64,000 nt of DNA from Desulforamulus ruminis DSM 2154. GTDB lineage: Bacteria > Bacillota > Desulfotomaculia > Desulfotomaculales > Desulfotomaculaceae. The stretch is from positions 1,612,001 to 1,676,000 of the forward strand of contig NC_015589.1 in assembly GCF_000215085.1 (NCBI RefSeq), written 5' to 3'. Made by a program: the position numbers and the translations under genes. A model generated the notes under the pieces. That model had not been told where the DNA came from. It did not search any database and was given only the letters and a program-made list of their open reading frames with translations. The stretch's first letter is position 1. The number at the start of each line of letters is the position of its first letter. Shown piece by piece: positions 1-9,271 of the stretch.

Positions 1-292
1 CGGATTTCACAAGTCTTTTTTCCATTGAAATGGCATAGCTGACCGTAATCAGCGCTGTAATGGCCATGATTTGAAGTGTACCTCTATGTATCAGATGCCC
101 AATTTCCCGCCATCCTTCCCCAAAAACACACAGCAGGAAATTCTGGTAAGCTGGAATGGGCAGATTAAGCAGTGCCAGAACAATGGAACCTATTAAAATG
201 AACGGCATCAAATATAATAATCCTTTGCGAAGAGCCCGAAGAGTTTGTTGATTCGCCAGTTTAGATACAAGCGCCTCAAATTTTTCTATCAT
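1..292 (-). CDS. PTS EIIC-like membrane protein, N-terminal part (cut by window edge)
   Basis: Only the first 97 codons are present, read from an ATG at 292; the rest lies beyond base 1. The start MIEKFEALVSKL is followed by an amphipathic stretch and a hydrophobic helix (about residues 24-44, LLYLMPFILIGSIVLALL), which resembles the N-terminus of PTS EIIC domains of the lactose/cellobiose type. In clostridia such EIIC-like domains are often the membrane part of c-di-GMP signalling proteins with an EAL or GGDEF domain. That fits the neighbours (ComFB, GGDEF, a c-di-GMP riboswitch), but the C-terminal domain cannot be seen. The family call is moderate; a true sugar permease is the alternative. 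Confidence 0.55.
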   Translation of the reverse strand, partial: MIEKFEALVSKLANQQTLRALRKGLLYLMPFILIGSIVLALLNLPIPAYQNFLLCVFGEGWREIGHLIHRGTLQIMAITALITVSYAISMEKRLVKS

Positions 293-363
293 TACTTAAT
301 TCCCTCTTTCAGGTAAGCATAAATTATAGGTCGCAATGCAAAGAATGCCGATTAGGCCGATTC

Positions 364-648
364 TTATATTTCATCACTATGCCGGGGATTCTGGGATACT
401 ATTTTAATAGCACGCATTATTGAAATGGTAATATTGATTTGCCTTTGTAAAGTAAGCAACTCACATTGCGTCATTACTTCACCAACGCGGGTTACCACAT
501 ATCTTGGCGGCAAATCATTCAATGCCAATGCACGTACATCGGCACGGCATCGTTCACAAGTACACATTTTTGACAGCTCCATTAACCCTTTCAACTTACA
601 GTCAACTATTTGTTCCATTACGTTATTTGAAATGAATTTTTCATTCAT
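364..648 (-). CDS. ComFB domain protein
   Basis: A 94-residue soluble protein matching the ComFB family (late competence protein ComFB). It shows a cysteine cluster C29-T-C31-x2-C34 followed by the typical ALALNDLPPRYVV segment (residues 40-52). ComFB-domain proteins in cyanobacteria have been reported as c-di-GMP receptors, so a receptor role is plausible here beside a diguanylate cyclase and a c-di-GMP riboswitch; that is inference. The start is the ATG at 648, with AGAGGATG/GGTAGG as a modest ribosome binding site. It lies 71 bp upstream of the EIIC-like gene on the same strand and could be co-transcribed with it. Confidence 0.8.
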   Translation of the reverse strand: MNEKFISNNVMEQIVDCKLKGLMELSKMCTCERCRADVRALALNDLPPRYVVTRVGEVMTQCELLTLQRQINITISIMRAIKIVSQNPRHSDEI

Positions 649-740
649 GGCCTACCATCCTCTCATGCCCTTGCCATATTTTTCAAATGTAAAATATTCG
701 ATTGGCTCGTTGTTGCAAATTGTATTCAATGTATGTAATT

Positions 741-751
741 TTGTTCCCAAT
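741..751 (-). promoter_or_regulatory. ATTGGGAACAA box upstream of ComFB gene
   Basis: Read on the minus strand this is ATTGGGAACAA, about 92 bp before the ComFB start. The same 11-mer occurs upstream of the V4R gene and of the first MCP gene, and a variant (ATTGGGTGCAA) before the glycosyltransferase. Flanking bases are also shared with the last site (AACATC[A/G]ATTGGG). It is a candidate operator or activator site; the binding protein is unknown. Confidence 0.35.
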
Positions 752-882
752 TGATGTTTTTTCGTTACAGGGAAAAAATTATTTTATTTTAATTACTGTA
801 ATTTTTTATAGTGAAGGGTATTTGTTGTTGCTAATAATTACGATAATATAATTAGATTCATATCATAAAGTAGGTGTATAAA

Positions 883-1809
883 ATGTTTTGGAATAAAAGG
901 AAAGCCCCGAAAAACCAAGAGGCCAATCAGCCGGTCAACGGCGAAAATAGTATCCTTAAGCAGGACTTGAGCGAGAAGGCCAAGTATTCGGGCGTATATG
1001 TCATGCGGCTTCTCTTTAAGGAAAAGGTTTCAAGGCCTGCGTCTCCAGCCTTGACAGACAGGTTGAAAGCTCGGTTTGGGGGGATAGATGTTGTTTCCGA
1101 TACTTCGGGGCTTGTGTCCTTCGCCTTGACCGATCATCTGGTTACCTATAAGGATGATAAAAAGGTGCCGTCGCAGCTCATGCTCGTGGAATGTAATCCT
1201 GTGCAAGAGCCCATTGGCGACGCCATTAACCGCACACAGTTTTGGGATTGTCCGGACGGAGTTGAGTTGTTGGACTCCTGCCCGTGGCAGGTAATGACAT
1301 CGGATTTTATGGCGGGTGGACTCCCTCCCTTGGAACGCGCTGATATTCTCGCTGATTGGCTGGAAATCCTACTTGATTTATTCCCCCAATGCGCAGCAGT
1401 TTATTTTGATGCCAGCGGGAAGTTGATGCCGGCAGACAGCATGCGAGAGAACCCATACACAGGCCCGCTCCGCTTTTTTCAGGGCGGGGTCAATGCCCGC
1501 TTTTTCAATATACAAGGGTCAAATGATATGCTTGTGGATACGCTCGGCCTGTATGCTTTGGGACTGCCGGACGTGCAATACCATTTCCGCGACCTTAATC
1601 CGAACGATGTGGTAAGGCACGCCTACAATACGGCAATATACCAATTTGAGAATGGCGCCCCCATTGAGTCGGGACACACAATCGGAGGAATTGAGCCGGA
1701 CAGCAAGTGGAAGTGTCAATACGAGGATTCCCTGATCCAGCCCTCCCGTGTTGTTTTGGACATAGCTGCCGGCGAGTTTGCTTCCGGCAGACGGAACGGA
1801 GAAATCTAA
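883..1809 (+). CDS. DUF4261 domain-containing protein
   Basis: A 308-residue protein that looks like the DUF4261 family: a charged N-terminal tail (residues 1-35), then an alpha/beta body with a C-terminal block reading LPDVQYHFRDLNPNDVV, typical of the family. The function is unknown. The start is ATG 883, preceded by AGGTG 6 bases upstream; a GTG at 874 overlaps that ribosome site and is less likely. It runs opposite to its neighbours and sits between the ComFB/EIIC genes and a c-di-GMP riboswitch that points at it from the other side, so it may be a later insertion. A terminator follows the stop codon. Confidence 0.7.
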   Translation: MFWNKRKAPKNQEANQPVNGENSILKQDLSEKAKYSGVYVMRLLFKEKVSRPASPALTDRLKARFGGIDVVSDTSGLVSFALTDHLVTYKDDKKVPSQLMLVECNPVQEPIGDAINRTQFWDCPDGVELLDSCPWQVMTSDFMAGGLPPLERADILADWLEILLDLFPQCAAVYFDASGKLMPADSMRENPYTGPLRFFQGGVNARFFNIQGSNDMLVDTLGLYALGLPDVQYHFRDLNPNDVVRHAYNTAIYQFENGAPIESGHTIGGIEPDSKWKCQYEDSLIQPSRVVLDIAAGEFASGRRNGEI

Positions 1810-1879
1810 GGCTTAAGGTTAAGGGAAAACAGGGTGATAAGCTGTCAAATTCTATTTTGGAAAGGAAAAATGAAAAAGA

Positions 1880-1927
1880 AGAGAATGCCGCTTTTTACTT
1901 ATGTTTATGGCACTCTCTTTTTATTTT
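1880..1927 (+). terminator. Intrinsic terminator of the DUF4261 gene
   Basis: AGAGAATGCC at 1880-1889 pairs with GGCACTCTCT at 1909-1918 (one mismatch) and is followed by a T-rich tract. It lies about 70 bp past the stop codon. Confidence 0.6.
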
Positions 1928-1989
1928 GAGCGGGAAATCCCATAGTATGTGTCAAATTACCTTTGACAATATCCAAACAAAATAAAAAA

Positions 1990-2083
1990 CCTATCTTCGG
2001 CGGCCAGGCTGCCGTCCCTCCTGCCGGAGGATTAGGCCCTATTGCTTTGCGTCCCGGTGTTTCCACCAGTTTGCCAGTATCTG
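1990..2083 (-). ncRNA. Cyclic di-GMP-I (GEMM) riboswitch, apparently orphan
   Basis: On the minus strand the sequence reads ACTGGCAAACTGGTG-GAAA-CACCGGGACGCAAAGC, then AGGGCCTAA, a hairpin CCTCC-GGCA-GGAGG, GACGGCAGCC and GGCCGCCGAAG. These are the hallmarks of the GEMM-I aptamer: the GGCAAAC entry, a GAAA tetraloop on the first stem, the GGGACGCAAAGC core and the CCTAA tetraloop receptor. A T-run (TTTTTTATTTT on the minus strand) follows directly and could act as a terminator. It starts 42 nt after the stop codon of the diguanylate cyclase gene with no terminator seen between them. The next minus-strand gene is ComFB, 1.3 kb away across an opposing gene. Confidence 0.85.
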
Positions 2084-2124
2084 ACAAGTTGCCTTGTTAT
2101 TTTATTTAACTATGGTGTTGTCTA

Positions 2125-3408
2125 TTAACAATCCCTGAGGTTAGGGTTTTTGTATTTCCTGCTTTTTTGCTTTTTACGTTGATACATCTTTTGGTCGGCC
2201 AGTTTCAACAGGTCAGCAGCCTTGTGGGCAGAATTGGAACAATTAGAAAAAGGTACAATACCATAACTGAAGCACAATGCATAGGATTTTAGATTTTTAC
2301 GGTCCAGTTTTTTTAGCTTTTCATACATCCTTGTGATGATTTTTTCTGCTACTTCTTCCGTACAGTTTTCGAAGATAATCAGAAATTCATCCCCTCCGTA
2401 CCTGCAGACGATATCCGAACCACGAACTGATGAGAGAAGCACCCTGGCAATACTTTTTATTGTATAATCCCCTTCACTGTGACCATAAGTATCATTGATG
2501 TTTTTCAAGCCGTCGATGTCGATAAAAGCAATACAGTTAGCCACGGGTCTTGCACGGGCCAGAATCTCTTCCAATTCCTCCAGCCCTGCTTTACGGTTAT
2601 AGGTCCCAGTCATCGCATCCACCCTAGCAGACATCTTTAATTGATACTCGTTAATTTTCCATTCACTAATATCTTCGATCGTGTTGAAGAAAAACACTTG
2701 TCCATTGGGAAGTAAACATCTGTCGGACGTAACTCGATACCATGTGTTGCTGCTGTCTTCATAAATCTCCCGAAAAACCGGAAAATTATTTTCCTCTTTG
2801 TTTATTGCGATAAGCCCCAGCACATTGCTTTCCGTTTGCTCTGAGATATATTCTATATCTCCCAGTATTTCTTTAGCCGGGCGGTTGGCGTACACCACAC
2901 GCCCGCCGCTATCCACTTCCAGCACCAAAATGTGCAGCATATCGAGTGTCTGGAGAATCTGGTGGTAACGCCAACTGTTAAATGATGTGGGCGTATTAGA
3001 GGCAGCGCTATTTTCTTCCCGCGTGGAAGCTGCCGCCACCTGATCGATCAGCTCATTAAACGCATCAAATAATTGGCCGGTATTCTCCAGTTTACTAACT
3101 ATATATCCCGACCGTAACTGTTGCCAGCTCCATGTCAAAGTAGACAATTGGGAGTGGAGCTGCTTCAACGGGCCGGCCATGTAATTATGCCGGGGAGGGA
3201 TGGGGCCATCCAGCTTGCCTTGCGAAAGGTCAATGGCCAGACGGTTCATTTCACTTATGTTTTGAATCAATTGATTTATCTGCCCGACCAGCTTCTGGAA
3301 TTCAGGTATAGGGGAATGTACTTCCATTGTGCCGCACTGCTTTCCGGACAGCAGCCTCTCCAATACAGCTTGTATTGCTGCAAGCGTTTTTTGACTTTCA
3401 TCGTCCAT
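2125..3408 (-). CDS. Diguanylate cyclase (PAS-GGDEF)
   Basis: A 427-residue cytoplasmic protein making c-di-GMP from two GTP. Residues 1-130 are helical and HAMP/coiled-coil-like with no membrane span, about 150-255 form a PAS-like domain, and 260-427 are the GGDEF domain. The active site GGDEF is intact at 338-342, and an RxxD inhibitory site (RGSD, 329-332) lies five residues upstream, so product inhibition is expected. It is 47 bp downstream of the V4R gene, which probably supplies a small-molecule signal, and is followed by the c-di-GMP riboswitch. The lack of a transmembrane segment suggests a cytosolic input. Confidence 0.92.
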   Translation of the reverse strand: MDDESQKTLAAIQAVLERLLSGKQCGTMEVHSPIPEFQKLVGQINQLIQNISEMNRLAIDLSQGKLDGPIPPRHNYMAGPLKQLHSQLSTLTWSWQQLRSGYIVSKLENTGQLFDAFNELIDQVAAASTREENSAASNTPTSFNSWRYHQILQTLDMLHILVLEVDSGGRVVYANRPAKEILGDIEYISEQTESNVLGLIAINKEENNFPVFREIYEDSSNTWYRVTSDRCLLPNGQVFFFNTIEDISEWKINEYQLKMSARVDAMTGTYNRKAGLEELEEILARARPVANCIAFIDIDGLKNINDTYGHSEGDYTIKSIARVLLSSVRGSDIVCRYGGDEFLIIFENCTEEVAEKIITRMYEKLKKLDRKNLKSYALCFSYGIVPFSNCSNSAHKAADLLKLADQKMYQRKKQKSRKYKNPNLRDC

Positions 3409-3455
3409 CTTCCGTTACCTCATCTTCCGGTCATTCTCATATAACTGCAGTCCAG

Positions 3456-3977
3456 CTATTTTAAAGCTGCGGAGAATCGGCAGATCCTGTCCCCAGTTGC
3501 CCAGCAGTCGATTTCTTTTACGGTAAATTGGCGGCCGCTGTATACTTCCAAAACACCTGCGATAAACCCTTCATCGTAGTCACATACGGTTTGATCGGAA
3601 ATAGGTAAGCCCGAACAATCCAGATCTTCCGAAACCGTCAGAGTAAAGGTAAGAGAGTCCAGGTCCGCTTTCTCAATACGTAAGATCCCGATTTTAAGCT
3701 CTTTAAGCTTATTGGTTAGATTAGCAACAAAGAAATCAAAGTCGCCGGAAAGATCTAATACGTTTTTTGCCAGCTCCGTACCGGCCAGATGTCCGGCTGC
3801 CCGATACAGGCTGCAGGCAGTCTCTTCGTCATATTCTCTGGCTAAAATATCTTTTAAAGTATATTGAAACAGGCGGTAAACAAGCACCGGCATATCCGGT
3901 CCCATATTTTTTCTGCCTTCGCCAATATCTCCAAGGCCCTCCCAAGTGAACTTGGATGGTTTATTTTCATATTGCAT
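3456..3977 (-). CDS. V4R (4-vinyl reductase) domain sensor protein
   Basis: A 173-residue protein with a C-terminal V4R domain: a conserved CDYDEGFIAGVLEVY block and the closing CWATGDRICRF motif, whose cysteines are typical of this ligand-binding fold. V4R proteins bind small molecules such as hydrocarbons or tetrapyrroles and pass the signal to a partner. The start is ATG 3977, with AAAGGAGG eight bases upstream; a longer reading frame up to 4016 lacks a ribosome site. The gene precedes the diguanylate cyclase as a probable operon, so it likely controls that enzyme. The ligand cannot be told from sequence. Confidence 0.82.
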   Translation of the reverse strand: MQYENKPSKFTWEGLGDIGEGRKNMGPDMPVLVYRLFQYTLKDILAREYDEETACSLYRAAGHLAGTELAKNVLDLSGDFDFFVANLTNKLKELKIGILRIEKADLDSLTFTLTVSEDLDCSGLPISDQTVCDYDEGFIAGVLEVYSGRQFTVKEIDCWATGDRICRFSAALK

Positions 3978-4095
3978 GTAGGTTTCCTCCTTTAGGTATG
4001 GCTTGAAACGGAGCATATATCCGCACCCTCATTGGCATTGAGTATAAAATGGCTAAAGGATATTGTGTTTTACTATGTGCTTAATTTTCCTTTTT

Positions 4096-4106
4096 TTGTT
4101 CCCAAT
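4096..4106 (-). promoter_or_regulatory. ATTGGGAACAA box upstream of V4R gene
   Basis: The minus-strand copy of the shared box lies 118 bp before the V4R start. It is the left arm of a 14-bp perfect inverted repeat (TTGTTCCCAATAAA at 4096-4109, TTTATTGGGAACAA at 4249-4262); each arm points towards one of the two divergent transcription units. Confidence 0.35.
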
Positions 4107-4166
4107 AAATGCGGGATGCACAATGTGCATTAGCCAGTCTAGCAGGCAACTGAGTCGAGTATTATG

Positions 4167-4206
4167 AAGAGAATCATCCGCACCAAAAGGATGGTTCTCT
4201 TTTTTG
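4167..4206 (+). terminator. Hairpin-T terminator in the divergent intergenic region
   Basis: AAGAGAATCATCC (4167-4179) pairs with GGATGGTTCTCTT (4189-4201), followed by T's. No gene ends here on the plus strand, so it terminates either a short leader transcript (a small hairpin ATGCAC-AAT-GTGCAT lies just upstream) or readthrough. The region between the two inverted boxes may be a regulatory RNA; no known riboswitch class was recognised. Confidence 0.6.
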
Positions 4207-4251
4207 AAATCTTTCCCGGTCTTTCGACGACAAAAACCATCACATTTCTTT

Positions 4252-4262
4252 ATTGGGAACAA
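4252..4262 (+). promoter_or_regulatory. ATTGGGAACAA box upstream of first MCP gene
   Basis: Plus-strand copy of the shared box, about 150 bp before the GTG start of the chemoreceptor at 4412. TTGGGA is followed after 17 bases by TAATAC, so it could also overlap a promoter. Confidence 0.35.
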
Positions 4263-4411
4263 TAAAATGGCAATTTAATACATGCATCATCCATGGAAAT
4301 TTAGGTATAGGTACAATTTACCATGTATCGAGGCTTTTACATCATTTTATGAAAGGGAAAAAGTCAAGCGGCGTAAATGCTGCCGCTGAGCATAGGGGGA
4401 AAAGCATCAAA

Positions 4412-6154
4412 GTGTTGAAATTAAAAATTCATAAGTTACAGATGAAAGGAAAGCTGGCCCTGTTCATTGGAGTTTTGTTGACTGGAACAATCCTGTTGCT
4501 GTCAGCAATATCTTATATTAACCTGGACAGGGCTTATCGACAGTCTGTTAAAGCTACGGAACAGGCCTACGACAATAAAATTAAGACTGCACTGGAAAGC
4601 ATGATTGGTGTTCTTAACGTAAACTATCAAAGGTATCTCGACGGAGAAATCACCGAGCAGCAGGCGCTGGAATCTGCGAAAAAAATCGTTCGCGACACAC
4701 GCTATGATAACAACAGCTACTTCTGGGTGTACACGGAAGATGGCACGTGCGTGGTTCATATGGACCCTGAAATTGAAGGTACGCAGCGCTATGATATTAC
4801 GGATCAGGAAGGAACCTATTATGTACGTAATATCATTGCTGCGGGTAATCAGGCTGGCGGCGGCTATACTGATTACTACACCAAAAAGCCGGGACAAACA
4901 GGAGCGTTTCAAAAAAGAACCTATACCTTGAAATATGAGCCTTATGGCTGGTACATAAGCACAGGAAATTATTACAACGACATCAATCAGGCAGTTGCAG
5001 AACAGCAGCAACAAAAAATAATCGCTCACTTAATTCTGCTTGCAGTCAGTTTAGTTGTTGCTGTTTTAGGCGTTGTGATTACCTTTCGGGCCCTGAACCG
5101 TCTGACCGGTCCGTTAATGGGAGTTGCCAAGCGCCTCCAGCTCCTTTCAGAAGGCGATGCCCATACGCCGCCGGTGCCGGTAGTTCAGACCCAGGACGAA
5201 ATGCAAATCCTGACACAGGCTACGGAAACCTTGATACTCAGCATTCGGGAGATTGTTGGCGATCTTACGATGCATCTAAAAAATATGGCGCAGGGGGATA
5301 TGGCAACGCCTATCACACAGCAATATGTAGGGGATTTCATTCCGATCCAGGAATCCGTTCGGGGCATCTATAGCTCTTTAAACCGGATTTTGGCGAGCAT
5401 CAATCATTCCGCGGACATGGTGAATTCGAGCGCATCCCAGGTAGCGGACGCTTCCCAGATGCTTGCTGCCGGCGCCACAGAACAGGCCAGCGCCGTTGAG
5501 GAACTGTCGGCGTCCATTGCTACCGTATCCGACCAAGTAGGCCATAATGCTGCCGGTGTCAGTATGGCAACCGGTAATGTGGTAAAAACCGTAACTGATG
5601 TGAAAGACGGTAATGAGAAAATGCAGCAGATGCTCTCTGCCATGGAACGGATAAACAGCAGTTCCGACGAAATAAGGGGAATTGCCAAAACGGTAAAAGG
5701 CATTGCGGAACAGACCAACCTTTTGGCGCTTAATGCAGCCATTGAAGCTGCGCAAGCCGGTACGGCGGGCAAGGGTTTTGCTGTTGTTGCCAACGAAGTG
5801 CGTAATTTAGCCGGGAAAGCGGCTGAGGCAGCGAAAAGAACTTCTCTTCTCATTGAAAATTCCATTCACGAGGTAAAAGAAGGTTCACAGGTTGCCGAGG
5901 AAACAGCACAGATACTGCAAAATGTGTCGAAGGAAGCTCTGGAACTTCAAAATATCATCGAAAACATTGACAAGGCTTCAAAGGAGCAGGCCGTTGCCAT
6001 AGAACAGATCACGAAAGGTATGGAGCAGATATCGGCCGTTGTGCAAAACAATGCGGCAACAGCGGAAGAGTGCTCAGCATCCAGCCAGGAACTTTCTGCC
6101 CAGTCATCCTTTCTACAGAATGAGGTGTCCCGATTCAGAATAGTGAAGCAGTAA
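4412..6154 (+). CDS. Methyl-accepting chemotaxis protein (single Cache, HAMP, MA domain)
   Basis: Membrane chemoreceptor of about 580 residues. One transmembrane helix follows the start ([20 protein letters not shown]), then an extracellular single-Cache-2 domain containing YFWVY, YDGTC-like and [13 protein letters not shown] segments, a second helix, HAMP and the cytoplasmic signalling domain with the hairpin tip [15 protein letters not shown]. The start is chosen as GTG 4412 because the encoded [15 protein letters not shown] matches the start of the paralogue at 7387 ([15 protein letters not shown]); the frame stays open 53 codons further upstream. Single-Cache-2 receptors often sense small organic acids. 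With CheV and the second receptor it forms a chemotaxis cluster. Confidence 0.9.
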   Translation: MLKLKIHKLQMKGKLALFIGVLLTGTILLLSAISYINLDRAYRQSVKATEQAYDNKIKTALESMIGVLNVNYQRYLDGEITEQQALESAKKIVRDTRYDNNSYFWVYTEDGTCVVHMDPEIEGTQRYDITDQEGTYYVRNIIAAGNQAGGGYTDYYTKKPGQTGAFQKRTYTLKYEPYGWYISTGNYYNDINQAVAEQQQQKIIAHLILLAVSLVVAVLGVVITFRALNRLTGPLMGVAKRLQLLSEGDAHTPPVPVVQTQDEMQILTQATETLILSIREIVGDLTMHLKNMAQGDMATPITQQYVGDFIPIQESVRGIYSSLNRILASINHSADMVNSSASQVADASQMLAAGATEQASAVEELSASIATVSDQVGHNAAGVSMATGNVVKTVTDVKDGNEKMQQMLSAMERINSSSDEIRGIAKTVKGIAEQTNLLALNAAIEAAQAGTAGKGFAVVANEVRNLAGKAAEAAKRTSLLIENSIHEVKEGSQVAEETAQILQNVSKEALELQNIIENIDKASKEQAVAIEQITKGMEQISAVVQNNAATAEECSASSQELSAQSSFLQNEVSRFRIVKQ

Positions 6155-6167
6155 AAGTATCCCCTCC

Positions 6168-6189
6168 GGATTGTGCCGCAGCACAATCC
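6168..6189 (+). terminator. Stem-loop after the first MCP gene
   Basis: A perfect 9-bp stem GGATTGTGC-CGCA-GCACAATCC begins 13 bases after the stop codon. The T content behind it is weak (AATTTGCTTAT), and a second hairpin (GGGCT-ATGAA-AGCCC) follows. The remaining 6190-6451 shows no gene. Confidence 0.5.
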
Positions 6190-6451
6190 AATTTGCTTAT
6201 GGGCTATGAAAGCCCAAGGCAAAAAGGGCCATTGGTAAAATATTAACCGCTAAGTACAAAAAATGGGGGGATCGGTAACATTAAAGCCCATATCAGATAA
6301 ATGGTTGGTATAAAAATATTGATGTTTTTTGTTAAATCCGTGTAGTGGGAATGGATTTTTATGAAACAAATCAGAAAGCAATCGGAGATATATTCTGAGC
6401 AGTATTGGAACCTGCGGGTTATTCCTAATAAAAGGAAAGGATGGATGAATT

Positions 6452-7393
6452 ATGGACAAAAAAGAGAATTCAATACTCTTAGAAACAGGTACAAACGAGT
6501 TGCAAGTTTTGGAGTTTGTTATTGCCGGGAATCATTTCGGCATTAACGTGGCGAAAGTAAGAGAACTGGTACGATATCAGGAAGTTCAGAGAATTCCCCA
6601 TTCCCAGCCCAGTGTCGAGGGAATCGTATGGTCAAGGGATGAAATATTTACTGTTGTGGATCTTGCAAAATTCATGGATTTCCCTGCTTCGGAAGATCCT
6701 TCGCGTGACATATTGATTATTACAGACTTCAACCAGATGAGTGTAGCCTTCCATGTTCACAAGGTAGATAGCATTCGCCGGATTTCCTGGGAAACGGTTG
6801 AAAAGCCCAGTCCTGCTATCTATGGGGACAGAGAAGGAATTGTCACCGGCATCGCAAAACTGAGCGACCGGATCATTGCGCTGATTGATTTTGAAAAAAT
6901 TATGTATGAAATTACCCCCAGCTCCAGTGTAGGGGCACATGCTGATGAGGCTGAGGAAAACCCAGGGCATAGCAATAGTTTAAAACCCATCCTGATTGCG
7001 GAGGATTCTCCGATGCTGAATAAGATGATTACTGATGTGCTGCATAAGGCAGGATATCAAAACATCATCAAGACCTCCAACGGTCAAGAGGCATGGGATT
7101 ACCTCCAGGGCGTTAAAGACAAACCGGGTTCCGTAGCCTGTGTGATCACCGATATTGAGATGCCTCGCATGGATGGACATCATTTGACGAAACGCATCAA
7201 AGAGGATCGTGACCTGTCCAAAATTCCCGTGGTCATTTTCTCCTCCCTGATCACGGATGTAACGATGTTGAAGGGCAAAGAAGTGGGGGCCGATGCCCAA
7301 CTATCCAAGCCGGAGATCGGACAATTGGTCCAAACGATCAACCGGATTATTTCAGTAATGAAAAAGCGAGGAGAAATTGAATCATTATGTTGA
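6452..7393 (+). CDS. cheV: Chemotaxis protein CheV (CheW-receiver fusion)
   Basis: A 313-residue scaffold protein: CheW-like domain at about 15-155 (coupling receptors to CheA), and a receiver domain at about 178-305 with acidic pocket E184/D185, phospho-acceptor D234 in [12 protein letters not shown] and the conserved lysine in SKP (K286). CheV helps adapt receptor-kinase signalling. The start is ATG 6452 with AAAGGATGG upstream. Its last seven bases overlap the start of the second chemoreceptor gene, so the two are translationally coupled and CheV probably serves that receptor and its paralogue at 4412. Confidence 0.95.
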   Translation: MDKKENSILLETGTNELQVLEFVIAGNHFGINVAKVRELVRYQEVQRIPHSQPSVEGIVWSRDEIFTVVDLAKFMDFPASEDPSRDILIITDFNQMSVAFHVHKVDSIRRISWETVEKPSPAIYGDREGIVTGIAKLSDRIIALIDFEKIMYEITPSSSVGAHADEAEENPGHSNSLKPILIAEDSPMLNKMITDVLHKAGYQNIIKTSNGQEAWDYLQGVKDKPGSVACVITDIEMPRMDGHHLTKRIKEDRDLSKIPVVIFSSLITDVTMLKGKEVGADAQLSKPEIGQLVQTINRIISVMKKRGEIESLC

Positions 7394-9210
7394 AATTAAA
7401 AATTCGTCGCTTACAGATGAGAGGAAAGCTATCCTTACTTATAGGCGCTTCGTTGATCATAACTGTTCTGCTGCTTTCTGCAATATCGTATATCAATCTG
7501 GACAGGGCTTATACCAGACTGGTCAATGCAAGCCACCAAAGATATGATATGAACATAAAAATCGCCGTTGAAAATCTCGTCAGCATGCTGGAGGCAAACT
7601 ACCAGCGCTACGAAAACGGCGAAATTACCGAGCAGGAAGCGAGAAAAAACGCCGAGATTATCGTACGCGATACCCGTTATAACGGTGGCAGCGGCTATTT
7701 CTGGGCCGACACGTCCACTGGCTTATGCGCCGTGCATATGAATCCCGAATACGAAGGCGCCGAGCGTTATAACGAGCAGGATCAGAAGGGTAATTTTTTT
7801 ATCCGCGGACTGATTGCCGCAGGTTCTAAGTCCGGCGGCGGCTTCACCGATTTCTATTTCACCAAGCCAGGTAAGCAAGGAGTATTCCCCAAACGTGCCT
7901 ATACGCTGAAGTTCGAGCCCTACGACTGGTATATCAGTACCGGAAACTACATAGACGATATTAATCAGGCAGTTGCAGAGCAGGAGCGGCAAAAAGTAAA
8001 CGCACAAGTCCTTCTGCTATCCTCCAGTTTAACAATCACGGTTTTGGTTATTTTGTTTTTTTTCTTTAGTCTGAAACGTCTGACAGGGCCATTAGTGGGA
8101 GTTGCTAAGCGCCTCCAGCTTCTTTCAGAAGGCGATGTCCATACACCGCCGGTGCCGGTAGTTCAGACTCAGGACGAACTGCAAATCCTGACACAGGCTA
8201 CGGAAACCTTGATACTCAGTATTCGGGAAATTGTCGGTGATCTTACGACTCATCTGAAAAATATGGCGCAGGGGGATATGACAACTCCTATCACACAGCA
8301 ATATGTTGGCGATTTCGTTCCAATCCAAGAATCCGTTCGGGAGATTTACACCTCTTTAAACCAGGTTTTATCGACCATACATGAATCGGCAGGCATGGTG
8401 AATGTAGGCGCAGTCCAGGTAGCGGGTGCCGTTCAATCGTTTGCAACCGGAGCTACGGAGCAGGCTAGCGCCGTCGAGGAACTTGCCGCATCCATTTCCA
8501 CCGTGTCCGATCAGGTGCACCATATTGCGGGCAGTGTCAGACAGGCGGCTGGAGATGTGGCAAAAACAGCGCACGAAGCAAAAGACGGATATGAAAAAAT
8601 GAAGCGACTGCTTTCGTCCATGGGACAGATTAAAAACAGTTCCGAGCAAATCAGCGGAATTACCCAAACCATCCAAAGTATTGCACAGCAGACGAACCTT
8701 TTGGCACTTAACGCGGCCATTGAAGCGGCACGAGTCGGCGCTGAGGGCAGAGGCTTTGCCGTTGTTGCGGGTGAAGTCCGTAATTTGGCAGGACAATCTG
8801 CGGAAGCTGCAAAAAGAACTGCTCTTCTCATTGAAAATTCCATCCATGAGGTGGCCGAAGGCCTACAGATCGCACTGGAGACAGGGAGTGCATCTGAAAA
8901 TGCATCCAGGGAAGCTCTGGAGCTTCAAAAAGTCATAGAAGGCATTGACAAAGCCTCACAAGAGCAGGCCGTTGCCATAGAACAAATCACGAAAGGTATG
9001 GAGCAGATATCGGCTGTTGTGCAAACCAATGCCGCAACGGCGGAAGAAGGCTCCGCGGCCAGCGAAGAGCTTTCCGCTCAAGCAGCGACACTTGACAATG
9101 AGATATCCAGATTCAAAATTAGGACTTGTGCCAATGAAGCGGTGCTGAAGCCTTCTCATGACTTGATTCGTTTGGAATCGGGAGAAAGGTATTATGCGGC
9201 TGAGAATTAG
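7387..9210 (+). CDS. Methyl-accepting chemotaxis protein, paralogue of the 4412 gene
   Basis: A 607-residue chemoreceptor with the same layout as its neighbour: N-terminal helix, single-Cache-2 sensor domain ([22 protein letters not shown]), second helix, HAMP, and signalling domain with [15 protein letters not shown] at the tip. The HAMP and following segment ([13 protein letters not shown] onward) are almost identical to the first receptor, also at the DNA level, while the sensor domain has drifted, pointing to duplication with divergence or gene conversion. It carries an extra hydrophilic tail of about 25 residues. The ATG at 7387 overlaps the cheV stop. Confidence 0.92.
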   Translation: MLKLKIRRLQMRGKLSLLIGASLIITVLLLSAISYINLDRAYTRLVNASHQRYDMNIKIAVENLVSMLEANYQRYENGEITEQEARKNAEIIVRDTRYNGGSGYFWADTSTGLCAVHMNPEYEGAERYNEQDQKGNFFIRGLIAAGSKSGGGFTDFYFTKPGKQGVFPKRAYTLKFEPYDWYISTGNYIDDINQAVAEQERQKVNAQVLLLSSSLTITVLVILFFFFSLKRLTGPLVGVAKRLQLLSEGDVHTPPVPVVQTQDELQILTQATETLILSIREIVGDLTTHLKNMAQGDMTTPITQQYVGDFVPIQESVREIYTSLNQVLSTIHESAGMVNVGAVQVAGAVQSFATGATEQASAVEELAASISTVSDQVHHIAGSVRQAAGDVAKTAHEAKDGYEKMKRLLSSMGQIKNSSEQISGITQTIQSIAQQTNLLALNAAIEAARVGAEGRGFAVVAGEVRNLAGQSAEAAKRTALLIENSIHEVAEGLQIALETGSASENASREALELQKVIEGIDKASQEQAVAIEQITKGMEQISAVVQTNAATAEEGSAASEELSAQAATLDNEISRFKIRTCANEAVLKPSHDLIRLESGERYYAAEN

Positions 9211-9271
9211 ACGAGAACCTTTTTTGGAAGCAAGAAGCTTATACCGTAGTTTTTAAGCCGGAGTTCACTGT

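Noticed and set aside
4096-4262. Small transposon-like element (MITE) bounded by the 14-bp inverted repeat
   Set aside because: The arms recur upstream of other genes in coding orientation, so a shared regulatory box for two divergent units explains them better; no target duplication seen.
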